The notes: generated by a model from the sequence alone, not told the origin. DNA of 64,000 nt from Bacillus sp. P14.5 (GCF_003316765.1 NZ_NIJF01000104.1:38393-102392), one strand, 5' to 3'; positions 51,792 through 61,442 are shown, numbered from the stretch's first letter. Made by a program: numbers and translations.

Positions 51792-53117
51792 GTGATTTTA
51801 CATGAAATTGAAACGTGGTACAGAAGCGATACCGAATTAATTCAGCTTGGACGCCTTCAGAAGACGATAGCCAGTGTTTACGCTAATGTCTCATTTTACA
51901 GAGAGCAGTTAGATAATAGGGGCATCAAACCAGAAGACATTCAATCATTGCAGGACATTCAACTCCTTCCGTTCACGACGAAGGCTGATTTGCGTAACCA
52001 TTATCCATTTGGAATGTTTGCGGTTCCACAGGGTGAACTGGTGAGGGTACATGCTTCATCAGGGACGAGCGGCAAACCGACTGTAGTTGGCTATACGCAA
52101 AAGGATATTGACATGTGGAGTGAAATTGTCGCACGGGCAATAGCGGCTGGCGGCGGAAAGCCTGGGGACTTCCTGCACAATGCCTATGGCTACGGATTAT
52201 TCACTGGCGGACTTGGCCTCCATTATGGAAGCGAAAGACTTGGATTAGTGACAGTTCCGGTGTCAGGAGGAAATGCGGAAAGGCAGATTACACTGATTGA
52301 GGATTTTAAACCAACTGTCATTTGCGGCACGCCGTCCTATATTTTGAATATAGCCGAGAAGATGGAAGAACAGGGTAAAGATCCTGCCAAAACCTCTGTG
52401 AAATATGGAATCTTTGGCGCTGAGCCATGGTCGGAAAAAATGAGGCAGAAAATTGAAGAAAAATGGAATCTGAAAGCCTGTGATATTTATGGATTGAGTG
52501 AAGTGATCGGACCGGGAGTGGCGATGGAATGCCATGAGGCACAATCGGGATTGCACATTGCGGAAGATCATTTCCTGCCTGAGATTATCGATCCAGTCAC
52601 ATTGGAATCACTGCCCCCAGGGGAAGAAGGGGAACTGGTTTTCACTTCATTGACGAAGGAAGCGTTTCCAATTATCCGGTACAGGACTGGAGATATCGCA
52701 TCATTGTCATATGGAAAATGCTCTTGCGGCCGTACGACAGTGAAGATGTCGCGGGTCAAGGGGCGGGTGGATGACATGATGATCATCCGGGGAGTCAATG
52801 TATTCCCTTCAGAGGTGGAGCACTATCTGCTCACTATAGAGGAGTTATCTCCTCACTACCAGATTCATCTAACCAGGCAGGGAACATTGGATTCAGTGGA
52901 ACTTCATGTGGAAATCAAGGAAGAGGTATTTTCAGGACTGGAACAAAACCTTGAACATGAAAGCATTTTTCTTCTGGCAAAGAAGATTCAGCATATCATG
53001 AAAAGCAGCTGTCTGGTGTCCATGGAGGTTAAGGTGAAAAGTCCAAAGTCACTTCCGCGGTCTGAAGGAAAAGCTGTGAGGGTGCTGGATATGAGGGAAA
53101 GCGGTCTGGGAGTTTAA
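51792..53117 (+). CDS. paaK: Phenylacetate-CoA ligase
   Basis: 441 residues. AMP/ATP-binding loop SSGTSGKPTVVGYT near residue 92 and DIYGLSEVIGPGVA near 238, EDHFLPEI and YRTGDIASL in the second half, all typical of PaaK. GTG start with AAAGGGGG upstream. Activates phenylacetate to phenylacetyl-CoA, the first step of the pathway. First gene of the operon, 75 bp before paaA. Confidence 0.95.
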   Translation: MILHEIETWYRSDTELIQLGRLQKTIASVYANVSFYREQLDNRGIKPEDIQSLQDIQLLPFTTKADLRNHYPFGMFAVPQGELVRVHASSGTSGKPTVVGYTQKDIDMWSEIVARAIAAGGGKPGDFLHNAYGYGLFTGGLGLHYGSERLGLVTVPVSGGNAERQITLIEDFKPTVICGTPSYILNIAEKMEEQGKDPAKTSVKYGIFGAEPWSEKMRQKIEEKWNLKACDIYGLSEVIGPGVAMECHEAQSGLHIAEDHFLPEIIDPVTLESLPPGEEGELVFTSLTKEAFPIIRYRTGDIASLSYGKCSCGRTTVKMSRVKGRVDDMMIIRGVNVFPSEVEHYLLTIEELSPHYQIHLTRQGTLDSVELHVEIKEEVFSGLEQNLEHESIFLLAKKIQHIMKSSCLVSMEVKVKSPKSLPRSEGKAVRVLDMRESGLGV

Positions 53118-53192
53118 AAATTTTTGGAATTTAATAGTATAACAACATAAAAGGGTGGCGTAATAAATACGTTATCTTAGGAGGTCTTTACT

Positions 53193-54161
53193 ATGAGTGA
53201 TACTGCATCATTTGCGGCGTTGACAGAAGAGGAAAAGATGGAGCACTTCATGAAGCGTATTGAAGCAGGGGAGAAAATCGAAGCCGATGACTGGATGCCG
53301 GATGAGTACAGAAAGGTATTGATTAAATTAATATCCATGCATGGAATCAGCGAAATAATGGGAGCGCTTCCAGAGAAAGAGTGGGTGCCGAAAGCTCCGA
53401 CTCTGGGCAGGAAACTTGGCATCATGGCGAAAGTGCAGGATGAAATGGGACATGGGCAGCTCCTCCTGCGAGTGGCTGAAGATCTCATGAAGCCCTACGG
53501 CAAGACTCGTGAAGAAATCATGCAGGATCTATTTTCAGGAGACTTAAAGTTTCATAACGTTTTCCATATGGAAGCCCCAACATGGGGAGATGCCGGACTG
53601 ATCGGCTGGCTGGTTGATGGTGCCGCCATCATCACACAGACTAACATGCTCGGAGCATCCTATGGTCCCTATGCAAGGGCATTGAAGAGGATCTGCGCTG
53701 AGGAAGTGTTCCATGCCCAGCATGGAGAAGCGATCATCATGGCATTGGCGGAAGGCACTTCAGAACAGAAGGCGCTTGTACAAGATGCTGTTGATCGCTG
53801 GTGGGAATCTCTTCTTATGTTCTTTGGTCCGGGAAGTGCCTCTACAACGGGTTCATCCAAACAGGATATCACGATTAAGTATGGTATCCGCACCAAGACC
53901 AATGAGCAGCTGCGACAGGATTTTTTCTCAAAGTATGTTCCAAGAGTTCTTTCGTTGGGACTGAAGCTGCCGGATGAAACAATGTACTTCGATCAAGAGA
54001 AGGAAGAATGGATTTATCAGCAGCCTGATTGGAGCAAGTTTAAGGAAATAGTTAAGAACAATGGTCCGAAATCGCAGGAAAGATTGAACCTCAGAAGAAT
54101 CTCATATGAAAATAATGCCTGGGTCCGCGAAGCACTGAGCGGGGATACAGCAGCAGGATAA
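53193..54161 (+). CDS. paaA: 1,2-phenylacetyl-CoA epoxidase, oxygenase subunit A
   Basis: 322 residues. Di-iron carboxylate residues in KVQDEMGHGQLLLR (Glu, His) and CAEEVFHAQHGEA (Glu, His). The catalytic subunit that epoxidises the aromatic ring of phenylacetyl-CoA, working with paaB, paaC and paaD products. Strong SD TTAGGAGG. Preceded by an ACGTTATC motif. Confidence 0.96.
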   Translation: MSDTASFAALTEEEKMEHFMKRIEAGEKIEADDWMPDEYRKVLIKLISMHGISEIMGALPEKEWVPKAPTLGRKLGIMAKVQDEMGHGQLLLRVAEDLMKPYGKTREEIMQDLFSGDLKFHNVFHMEAPTWGDAGLIGWLVDGAAIITQTNMLGASYGPYARALKRICAEEVFHAQHGEAIIMALAEGTSEQKALVQDAVDRWWESLLMFFGPGSASTTGSSKQDITIKYGIRTKTNEQLRQDFFSKYVPRVLSLGLKLPDETMYFDQEKEEWIYQQPDWSKFKEIVKNNGPKSQERLNLRRISYENNAWVREALSGDTAAG

Positions 54162-54174
54162 GGGGGCGGATGAC

Positions 54175-54531
54175 ATGTCGGATAAGAGCAGGAATTTTTA
54201 TCAGGAATATGAAGTATTCAGCAGAAGAACAGATAATGCCCCGATGCAGCATCAGTTCAGCCTGCTGGCACCGAATCAGGAAATTGCGCTGGTGATGGCT
54301 CAGGAGAATTTTATGAGAAGAGAACCTGCGGCTGATATTTGGGTCGTCAAAAGAAATGACATCAGAAAGATGAATCAAGAGGAAAAAGAATCTCTTCAAC
54401 GCCTCGATAATAAGGATTACCGGAACGCCAAAGGCTACGGTTACCTTAAGAAAAAATGGCGCCACTATGAACAGGAGATGCTGGACGAGAAAGAGATTCT
54501 GTCTTGGGAAGGGAAGGCGAAAAAGTCATGA
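54175..54531 (+). CDS. paaB: 1,2-phenylacetyl-CoA epoxidase subunit B
   Basis: 118 residues with the PaaB pattern YEVFSRRTDNAPMQHQFS and ALVMAQENFMRREPAADIWVV near the middle. Small bridging subunit of the epoxidase. Its stop overlaps the ATG of paaC by 4 bp; 13-bp gap from paaA. Confidence 0.95.
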   Translation: MSDKSRNFYQEYEVFSRRTDNAPMQHQFSLLAPNQEIALVMAQENFMRREPAADIWVVKRNDIRKMNQEEKESLQRLDNKDYRNAKGYGYLKKKWRHYEQEMLDEKEILSWEGKAKKS

Positions 54532-55343
54532 CTGTAAGCAGTGCAGCTGAAGTAAAGGATAAGAACTACAAAACAGCATTGGTTGAACTTTTGTACGGGC
54601 TGGCAGATGACGATTTCATCATCGCCTACCGGGGTTCCGAATGGCTTGGCCTTGCTCCCCATATCGAAGAAGATGTCGCATTCTCTTCGATTAACCAGGA
54701 TACGATGGGGCATGCCGCGATGTTTTACAGGCTCCTTGAAGATCTTGGTGAGGGAGAGATGAACAGTCTTGCCCATGCGAGAGGAGCCGAAGAGCGGCGC
54801 AATGCCATCATCTTAGAAGAAGTAAACGGGCCCGGAACCTATCTCGTCGAACCTGACTACGATTGGGCATTCGCTGTCGTCAGGAACTATTTCTATGCTC
54901 AGTCAAAAAAAATCAAAATCGAATCACTAAAGAATTCTTCCTATCAGCCATTGGCGGATGCGGCTGTCAAGGTGAACATGGAGCTCTACTATCACCTCTT
55001 GCATTGGAAGACATGGTTCTCTCAGTTGATGAACTCAAACAGCGAAGCGAGAAAACGCATGATGAATGCGGTGGAAAAAACAGCGGCCGACTTCGCGGGA
55101 GTTCTTTCCTTGGGAGAACAGGGTGAAGAGATGGCGAAAGCAGGATTGATCGAGGGCGAAGAAATGCTGGTCATGCGCTGGAAGAATGCTGTCAAACCAA
55201 TCTTTGAAGCTTGCAGCCTTTCACTTCCGGAATTAGATATGAAGAGAGGAAACGGCCGGAATAAAGTGCATACTACAGACCTTCAGCAGGCCATTGACGT
55301 CCTGAGCGAGGTCTACAACTCAGATCCGGCAGCAGCCTGGTAA
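54528..55343 (+). CDS. paaC: 1,2-phenylacetyl-CoA epoxidase, structural subunit C
   Basis: 271 residues. Ferritin-like fold related to PaaA but with incomplete metal ligands, as normal for PaaC: LGLAPHIEEDVAFSSINQDTMGHA, RNYFYAQSKKIKIESL and LHWKTWFSQL. ATG 54528 in an ATGA overlap with paaB. Forms the A2C2 core of the multicomponent enzyme. Confidence 0.95.
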   Translation: MTVSSAAEVKDKNYKTALVELLYGLADDDFIIAYRGSEWLGLAPHIEEDVAFSSINQDTMGHAAMFYRLLEDLGEGEMNSLAHARGAEERRNAIILEEVNGPGTYLVEPDYDWAFAVVRNYFYAQSKKIKIESLKNSSYQPLADAAVKVNMELYYHLLHWKTWFSQLMNSNSEARKRMMNAVEKTAADFAGVLSLGEQGEEMAKAGLIEGEEMLVMRWKNAVKPIFEACSLSLPELDMKRGNGRNKVHTTDLQQAIDVLSEVYNSDPAAAW

Positions 55344-55358
55344 AAGGGAATGATACAG

Positions 55359-55847
55359 TTGACAGAAAAAGATGAGCGCATATTGAATATACTTCAGCAG
55401 GTAAAGGACCCTGAAATCGATTCGGTCAGCATTGTTGAACTGGGAATGGTTGAGCAGGCTGAATTGAAAGAAGGGAAAGCGGTGATAAAGCTGCTGCCGA
55501 CCTTTATGGGATGCCCTGCCTTGGAAATCATCAAAGCCAACGTGGAAAAAGCTCTCTTGGCAGACGCTGAAATTACATTGACGGATGTGGATTTCCTTTT
55601 CAGCCCTCCATGGACGTCCGACCGGGTGTCCGAGGCAGGGCGGGAAAAACTCAAGGAATTCGGGATAGCGCCGCCTCCGGAAAGACTGGAAGACGATGGT
55701 GGATGGAAGGTCGATTGCCCATACTGTGATTCGCCGTATACCACTATGGAAAACATTTTCGGACCTACAGCCTGCCGCAGCATTCTTTACTGCAAGCAAT
55801 GCAAAAACCCGTTTGAAGCAATGAAACCAATATCTACTATTATGTGA
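55359..55847 (+). CDS. paaD: Phenylacetate pathway Fe-S/MIP18 protein PaaD
   Basis: 162 residues from TTG 55359 (AAAGGGA at 9 bases; ATG 55350 is too close to it). DUF59/MIP18 core KDPEIDSVSIVELGMVEQ and LPTFMGCPALEIIKANVE, then a C-terminal zinc-finger CPYCDS...CKQCKNPF as in PaaD. Helps maturation of the epoxidase, probably of a Fe-S cofactor. No paaE gene follows. Confidence 0.93.
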   Translation: MTEKDERILNILQQVKDPEIDSVSIVELGMVEQAELKEGKAVIKLLPTFMGCPALEIIKANVEKALLADAEITLTDVDFLFSPPWTSDRVSEAGREKLKEFGIAPPPERLEDDGGWKVDCPYCDSPYTTMENIFGPTACRSILYCKQCKNPFEAMKPISTIM

Positions 55848-55865
55848 AAAAAGGGAGAGATTACA

Positions 55866-56174
55866 ATGGTAAAATTGATCGCACTTTACAAGCATCCTGA
55901 AAATAAGGAACAATTCGACGAGCATTACTTTAATACACACGCACCTATCACAGCAAAGATTCCTGGTTTGAAAGAAATGAAGGTTACTAAGGTCGTCGGC
56001 TCCCCAATGGGTGGAGAAGGCAAGTACTACCTGATGTGTGAAATGTTCTATGACAGCCATGAATCATTGAAAGCAGCCATGAAATCTGACGAAGGTAAAG
56101 CTTCCGGAAAGGATTTAATGTCTTTTGCCGGTGACCTTGTCACATTGATGATCGGTGAAGAAGTGAATGAGTAA
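55866..56174 (+). CDS. EthD family protein in the phenylacetate operon
   Basis: 102 residues, complete EthD domain: LIALYKHPENKEQFDEHYF, HAPITAKIPGLKEMKV, and EGKYYLMCEMFYDS. EthD proteins are small dimeric alpha/beta barrels found beside oxygenase genes but of uncertain function. It is inserted between paaD and paaF (18-bp gap before, 8-bp overlap after), so it is part of the operon. A role in handling a reactive intermediate is speculative. Confidence 0.88.
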   Translation: MVKLIALYKHPENKEQFDEHYFNTHAPITAKIPGLKEMKVTKVVGSPMGGEGKYYLMCEMFYDSHESLKAAMKSDEGKASGKDLMSFAGDLVTLMIGEEVNE

Positions 56175-56946
56175 GCACTATGAATATATCAATGTGTGCG
56201 TGGAAGACGGCATCGGCCTTGTCGAGCTTAACCGCCCGAAAGTTCTCAATGCGATAAACAGAGGAATGGTGTCTGAAATACTATCCGCTTTTGAAAGCTT
56301 TGACAGAAATGAGGAAGTAAAGGTCATCCTACTTTCCGGAAAAGGCAGGGCATTTGCTGCAGGTGCCGATATCGCTGAAATGGCCAATGACAATGCCATC
56401 GATTTCGAACTGATGAACCAGTTTGCCGACTGGGACCGGACCGCGGCAGTGAAGAAGCCGATTATCGGAGCGGTACAAGGGTTTGCACTTGGGGGAGGTT
56501 TCGAGCTGGCTTTATGCTGCGACATGCTGTTTGCTGCAGATGCTGCGGAGTTCGGGTTTCCTGAAGTAAGTCTTGCGGTAATGCCTGGTGCAGGCGGAAC
56601 CCAAAGATTGACGAAGCTGATCGGCAAAACCCGTGCAATGGAATGGCTGATGACCGGGGACAGAATGTCTGCTGCGGAAGCCCTGAGGCTGGGGATCATA
56701 AACAGAGTAGTGGCCAGGGAACTTTTATTTGAAGAAACGAAGAAGTTTGCAGGCAGGCTTGCCAAACAGCCTCCGTTATCGATCCGCTTGATAAAAGAGT
56801 CTGTCCTGAAAGCAGTCGATTATTCTCTCTATGAAGGTATGCAGTATGAACGTAAAAACTTTAGTTTGCTTTTCGCTTCCGAAGATCAAAAAGAAGGAAT
56901 GAAGGCATTCATTGAAAAAAGAAAACCGCAGTATAAAGGAAAGTAA
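56167..56946 (+). CDS. paaF: Enoyl-CoA hydratase, PaaF type
   Basis: 259 residues of the crotonase fold. Oxyanion motifs GRAFAAGADI and ALGGGFELALCCD; both catalytic Glu residues are in place (GGFELA and FGFPEVSLAVMPGAGGTQ). Most likely hydrates 2,3-dehydroadipyl-CoA late in the pathway. Overlaps the EthD-like gene by 8 bp. Confidence 0.9.
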   Translation: MSKHYEYINVCVEDGIGLVELNRPKVLNAINRGMVSEILSAFESFDRNEEVKVILLSGKGRAFAAGADIAEMANDNAIDFELMNQFADWDRTAAVKKPIIGAVQGFALGGGFELALCCDMLFAADAAEFGFPEVSLAVMPGAGGTQRLTKLIGKTRAMEWLMTGDRMSAAEALRLGIINRVVARELLFEETKKFAGRLAKQPPLSIRLIKESVLKAVDYSLYEGMQYERKNFSLLFASEDQKEGMKAFIEKRKPQYKGK

Positions 56947-56959
56947 AGGAGGTATCACC

Positions 56960-57733
56960 ATGTTCGAAACGATCCTCTATGAAGTCAGGAATGGAGTGGC
57001 CTGGATCTCCATGAACCGTCCGGATAAGCTGAATGCTTTCATCGCTAAAATGAATAGGGAGATTGCCAAAGCACTGAAGCAGTCTTCGAGGGATGAAGCT
57101 GTCCGAGCCATTGTGATTACTGGAGAGGGCAGGGCATTTTGTTCAGGGCAGGATTTAAGTGAAGTAAGCGAAGACATGGATCACGGTGAAGTGCTGAGAA
57201 ATCATTATGGTCCGATGGTCAAAGAGCTGGCCGCTTGTGAAAAGCCGGTCATCGCCGGGGTAAATGGAGTTGCGGCTGGAGCAGGAATGAGCTTGGCTTT
57301 GGCCTGTGATTTCCGATTGCTCTCGGAGAAAGCAAGTTTTGTAGAAGCCTTCATTCACGTCGGCCTTGTACCGGATTCAGGCAACCTCTACTATCTGACC
57401 AGGCTTGTTGGCCATGCCAAAGCTTTGGAACTGGCCGTGTTTGGTGAAAAAATCTCTGCAGTCAAGGCAGAAGAGCTCGGTCTTGCCAATAAAGTGATAG
57501 GCCTCGATGAATGGGAAACCGAAGTGACGGCGTATGCAGAAAGGCTTGCCAATATGCCGACAAAAGCAATCGGTTTGATCAAACGATACCTGAATGAAAG
57601 CTATCATTGCAGTTTGGAAGAGTATTTGGAAAAAGAAGCTTACGGGCAGAGGATTGCCGGCCAAAGTGAAGACCACCGCGAAGGTGTCGGTGCATTTCTG
57701 GAAAAGAGAAAGCCTGTATTCCAAGGCAAATAA
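56960..57733 (+). CDS. paaG: 1,2-epoxyphenylacetyl-CoA isomerase, PaaG type
   Basis: 257 residues, crotonase fold. ATG 56960 follows AAAGGAGG. GRAFCSGQDLSE and AAGAGMSLALACD line the oxyanion hole, and the single catalytic Asp is in GLVPDSGNLYYL, as expected for PaaG, which turns the epoxide into the seven-membered oxepin-CoA. Second of two crotonases in the operon. Confidence 0.92.
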   Translation: MFETILYEVRNGVAWISMNRPDKLNAFIAKMNREIAKALKQSSRDEAVRAIVITGEGRAFCSGQDLSEVSEDMDHGEVLRNHYGPMVKELAACEKPVIAGVNGVAAGAGMSLALACDFRLLSEKASFVEAFIHVGLVPDSGNLYYLTRLVGHAKALELAVFGEKISAVKAEELGLANKVIGLDEWETEVTAYAERLANMPTKAIGLIKRYLNESYHCSLEEYLEKEAYGQRIAGQSEDHREGVGAFLEKRKPVFQGK

Positions 57734-57751
57734 TATTGAGGAGATGAGAAA

Positions 57752-59266
57752 ATGGCAACTGTAAAAGAGCAAAATTTCGAAGTCCTTGAAACAAAGCGTG
57801 AACATTATGGAATGATTATCAATGGAGAAAGAACGGACGGCTCTGGAGAAACATTCACTACATACAACCCGGCAACAGGAGAAGCCATTGCCACTGTAGC
57901 AAAAGCAACAACGGAAGATGCAGAACGTGCGGTCCAGGCGGCAAGAGATGCCTTCGATAAAGGAAAGTGGAAGAAGTTCCCGGTTAATAAGCGTCAAAGA
58001 ATCATGATGAAAATTGCCGGTATCATGAGATCACGTTTCAATGAGCTGGTGGCTCTGGAAATTATGGACAGCGGAAAATCCTTGTCTGCTGCACAAGGTC
58101 AGGTCATGCAGGCCATTGAAGATTTTGAATTTTACGCAGGTGCCATTGTAGGTCACCGCGGAACTGTCAACAATGTGCCTGGGCAGTTCCAGAACGTAGC
58201 TGAAAAAGAGCCTGTAGGGGTCTGCGCTCAAATCATTCCTTGGAATTATCCTCTCATGATGGCAGCATGGAAAGTTGCACCGGCTATTGCAGTTGGATGT
58301 TCTGTAGTCGTTAAACCTGCATCTCTTACTCCGCTTACAGCCATTGTACTGGGTGAAATCTGTATCGAAGCGGGAGTGCCGCAGGGAGTAGTCAACGTTA
58401 TTCCTGGATCTGGTTCCACGATTGGAAATTACCTTGTAGAGCATGATCAAGTGGATAAAGTAGCATTCACAGGGTCGACGCCAATCGGTAAAAATATTAT
58501 GGAAAGAGCTTCCCAGACACTGAAGCGTGTAACATTGGAACTTGGCGGTAAATCCCCGAACATCGTATTCGAAGATGCAGATGTGGACGCAGCTGTTGAC
58601 GGTTCCCTGTTCGGAATCTTCTATAATACTGGGCAGTCCTGTGAGGCGCGTTCAAGATTATATGTTCATGAAGATATATATGATGAGTTCATGGAAAAGT
58701 TTGTTGCTAAAACAAAACAGCTTTCCCTTGGTGATCCGTTTGATAAAGGAACACATATCGGTGCCATCATTGATGACAATCAAGTGAAAACGATTGATGG
58801 TTATGTGCAATCCGCCAAAGAAGAAGGAGCGACGATTCTTGCAGGCGGTAAACCTGGAACTGTAGAAGGGTTTGAAAACGGTCACTGGTATGAGCCGACC
58901 ATCATTACAGACGTAAACCATGAAATGAAAGCAGTAAGAGAAGAAATTTTTGGACCGGTTGTGGTGGTCATGAAATTCAGTGACGAAAAAGAAGCAATCA
59001 AGCTTGCCAATGATACTCTCTATGGACTTGGTTCTGCTCTTTGGACAACGGATTATGCAAAAGCGACAAGAGTCTCGAAAGCAATCCAGGCTGGAATTGT
59101 CATGATCAACTGTCCATTCTCAGCATTCCCTGGTACTCCGTTCGGGGGCTATAAGCAATCCGGTTTCGGAAGGGAACTTTGTATCGAAACTCTGGATCTG
59201 TATACAGAAACGAAAAGTATCATTTCTTACTTTGGCAGCCGTCCATTAAATCCATTCGGCTTGTAA
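57752..59266 (+). CDS. Aldehyde dehydrogenase in the phenylacetate operon
   Basis: 504 residues, complete ALDH. NAD-binding FTGSTPIGKNI, catalytic Glu in LELGGKSPN and catalytic Cys in NTGQSCEARSR. Two roles are possible: oxidation of phenylacetaldehyde to feed the pathway, or of the semialdehyde made after oxepin-CoA ring opening, the job of the PaaZ aldehyde domain. PaaZ's second domain (oxepin-CoA hydrolase, MaoC-like) is absent. SD GAGGAGA. A long hairpin follows before paaH. Confidence 0.9.
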   Translation: MATVKEQNFEVLETKREHYGMIINGERTDGSGETFTTYNPATGEAIATVAKATTEDAERAVQAARDAFDKGKWKKFPVNKRQRIMMKIAGIMRSRFNELVALEIMDSGKSLSAAQGQVMQAIEDFEFYAGAIVGHRGTVNNVPGQFQNVAEKEPVGVCAQIIPWNYPLMMAAWKVAPAIAVGCSVVVKPASLTPLTAIVLGEICIEAGVPQGVVNVIPGSGSTIGNYLVEHDQVDKVAFTGSTPIGKNIMERASQTLKRVTLELGGKSPNIVFEDADVDAAVDGSLFGIFYNTGQSCEARSRLYVHEDIYDEFMEKFVAKTKQLSLGDPFDKGTHIGAIIDDNQVKTIDGYVQSAKEEGATILAGGKPGTVEGFENGHWYEPTIITDVNHEMKAVREEIFGPVVVVMKFSDEKEAIKLANDTLYGLGSALWTTDYAKATRVSKAIQAGIVMINCPFSAFPGTPFGGYKQSGFGRELCIETLDLYTETKSIISYFGSRPLNPFGL

Positions 59267-59274
59267 AATGAATC

Positions 59275-59334
59275 AGCATGCTCGGGACTGCGGCTCATCC
59301 AGTTCATCTGGATAGGCATCAGTCCCTTGATGCT
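59275..59334 (+). other. Intercistronic RNA hairpin between aldehyde dehydrogenase and paaH
   Basis: Sixty-base fold with three helices: AGCAT/ATGCT, GGGACTG/CAGTCCC and CCAG-TTCAT-CTGG. No T run follows, so it is probably an mRNA processing or stability element and not a terminator. Confidence 0.6.
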
Positions 59335-59374
59335 TATATTAATGAAGAAACTCGTCTTATGAGGAGGCCTGAGG

Positions 59375-60226
59375 ATGAATAAACTGATAGTGATTGGATC
59401 CGGCGTAATGGGCAGGGGAATTGCCTATGTAAGTGCAGTCGGCGGATTCCAGACGACACTCGTAGATATTGAACAAAGACAGCTGGACAATGCACAGGGA
59501 GAACTCTCTTCTATTTTTCAAAAAGGAGTCGACCGCGGAAAGCTTTCCCAGGAAGAACGTACCGCTTCACAAGAAAGATTAACATTTTCAACGGATATGG
59601 CTGGAGCCGTCAAAGATGCAGATCTTGTTATAGAGGCAGTGCCTGAAAAGACAGAAATCAAAAGATCTGTATTTGAAAGTATTGATGAGCATGCCAAACC
59701 GTCTTGTTATTTTGCGACAAACACATCAACAATGAGTCCTACTGAAATAGCTTCATTTACCAAACGGCCTGAAAAAGTGATTGCCATGCACTTTTTTAAT
59801 CCTGTACATAAAATGCCGCTTGTGGAAATTGTCCGCGGATTGGAAACAAGCGATGAGACGGCACAATTTGTCCAAGCTGCCGCCAAAAAAATGGGTAAAG
59901 AAACCGTTATCATCAATGAGTTTCCTGGCTTTGTCACGAGCCGCATATCTGCCCTTGTCGGCAACGAAGCTTTCTATATGCTTCAGGAAGGTCTCGGGAC
60001 CCCTGAAGAAATCGATAAAGCCATCAAACTGGGCCTGAATTATCCAATGGGTCCTTTTGAACTTGGCGATTTGGTCGGTCTTGACGCAAGGCTTAATAAC
60101 CTGAAGTATCTGCATGAAAAGCTTGGTGAAAAGTACCGTCCGGCTCCGCTGCTGGAGAAGTATGTGAAAGCAGGAAGATTGGGAAGGAAGTCAGGACGCG
60201 GGGTATACGACTACACTAACAATTAA
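59375..60226 (+). CDS. paaH: 3-hydroxyacyl-CoA dehydrogenase, PaaH type
   Basis: 283 residues. Rossmann motif IGSGVMGRGIAY, catalytic His in MHFFNPVHKMPLVE and Glu/Asn partners, C-terminal NYPMGPFELGDLVGLD. Oxidises 3-hydroxyadipyl-CoA to 3-oxoadipyl-CoA. SD GAGGAGG. Starts 108 bp after the aldehyde dehydrogenase gene, across a hairpin. Confidence 0.92.
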   Translation: MNKLIVIGSGVMGRGIAYVSAVGGFQTTLVDIEQRQLDNAQGELSSIFQKGVDRGKLSQEERTASQERLTFSTDMAGAVKDADLVIEAVPEKTEIKRSVFESIDEHAKPSCYFATNTSTMSPTEIASFTKRPEKVIAMHFFNPVHKMPLVEIVRGLETSDETAQFVQAAAKKMGKETVIINEFPGFVTSRISALVGNEAFYMLQEGLGTPEEIDKAIKLGLNYPMGPFELGDLVGLDARLNNLKYLHEKLGEKYRPAPLLEKYVKAGRLGRKSGRGVYDYTNN

Positions 60227-60239
60227 AGGAGGGACTTCA

Positions 60240-61442
60240 ATGAGGGAAGTCGTCATTGTCGATGCTGTCCGTACACCTATCGGAAAATACAAAGGCGCTT
60301 TGAAAAACATACGTCCCGATGACCTGGGAGCTATCGTCATCAAAGCACTGATGGAAAGAAATCCGGAGATGCCTCCGGAACTGGTGGAAGAAGTCGTCCT
60401 GGGTAACGCCAATGGCGCAGGTGAGGACAACCGCAATGTAGCCAGGATGTCCGCCCTATTGGCTGGCATGCCGGTTGAAACAGGGGGAACGACAATCAAC
60501 CGGTTATGCGGTTCTGGTCTCGATGCGGTTAATTATGCAGCCAGGGCCATTTTAGCCGGAGAGGGCGATGTATTTATAGCCGGCGGAACAGAGAGCATGA
60601 CGAGGGCTCCATTTGTCATGGCTAAACCTGAAAAGGAATTTCCGCGGGGAAATATGGAGATGTTTGACACAACGATTGGCTGGAGGTTTGTGAACAGCAG
60701 TCTCGCCCAGCGATATGGAACGGACAGCATGCCGGAAACAGCGGAAAATGTTGCAAAGCAATTCTCTATCTCAAGAGAAGAACAGGATGAGTTTGCCCTT
60801 AACAGCCAATTGAAGGCTAAAGAAGCAATGGAATCAGGAGTCTTTCGTGATGAAATTATCCCTGTAGTCTACAAGGACCGTAAAGGCAATGAGATTGTGG
60901 TTGACAGGGATGAGCATCCCCGTCCGGACTCCAGTATGGAAAAGCTCTCCAAGCTGAAGCCTCTTTTTGAGAATGGAACAGTAACAGCAGGGAACGCTTC
61001 CGGGGTGAATGACGGTGCTTCTGCGCTGCTGTTGATGACTGCCAAAAAAGCGAAGGAGCTTGGGTTAAAGCCCCTGGCCAGGTATGTGGTTTCAGCGACA
61101 GCAGGATTAGAGCCTTCTGTCATGGGCTTGGGGCCGATTCATGCAACACGTAAGGCATTAAAGCGTGCTCACCTTCATAATGAAGATCTGGGCTTAATCG
61201 AATTGAACGAAGCATTCGCCTCACAGTCTCTGGCTTGTATCAGAGAGCTGGGGCTTGATTCAGCGCGGGTTAATGTCCATGGCGGAGCGATTGCCTTTGG
61301 GCATCCACTTGGCGCAAGCGGAGCAAGGATACTGACAACCCTTTTGTATGAAATGAAGCGGAGGGATGTCAGACATGGTCTGGCTACTATGTGTATTGGT
61401 GTCGGCCAGGGAATTGCCACGATTGTCGAGAGGGTGGAGTAG
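60240..61442 (+). CDS. paaJ: Acetyl-CoA acyltransferase (3-oxoadipyl-CoA thiolase), PaaJ type
   Basis: 400 residues. Nucleophile Cys in [11 protein letters not shown] (about 88), His in [14 protein letters not shown], and second Cys in CIGVGQG. Cleaves 3-oxoadipyl-CoA to acetyl-CoA and succinyl-CoA. AAAGGAGG is 8 bases before the ATG. Last gene of the main operon. Confidence 0.93.
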   Translation: MREVVIVDAVRTPIGKYKGALKNIRPDDLGAIVIKALMERNPEMPPELVEEVVLGNANGAGEDNRNVARMSALLAGMPVETGGTTINRLCGSGLDAVNYAARAILAGEGDVFIAGGTESMTRAPFVMAKPEKEFPRGNMEMFDTTIGWRFVNSSLAQRYGTDSMPETAENVAKQFSISREEQDEFALNSQLKAKEAMESGVFRDEIIPVVYKDRKGNEIVVDRDEHPRPDSSMEKLSKLKPLFENGTVTAGNASGVNDGASALLLMTAKKAKELGLKPLARYVVSATAGLEPSVMGLGPIHATRKALKRAHLHNEDLGLIELNEAFASQSLACIRELGLDSARVNVHGGAIAFGHPLGASGARILTTLLYEMKRRDVRHGLATMCIGVGQGIATIVERVE

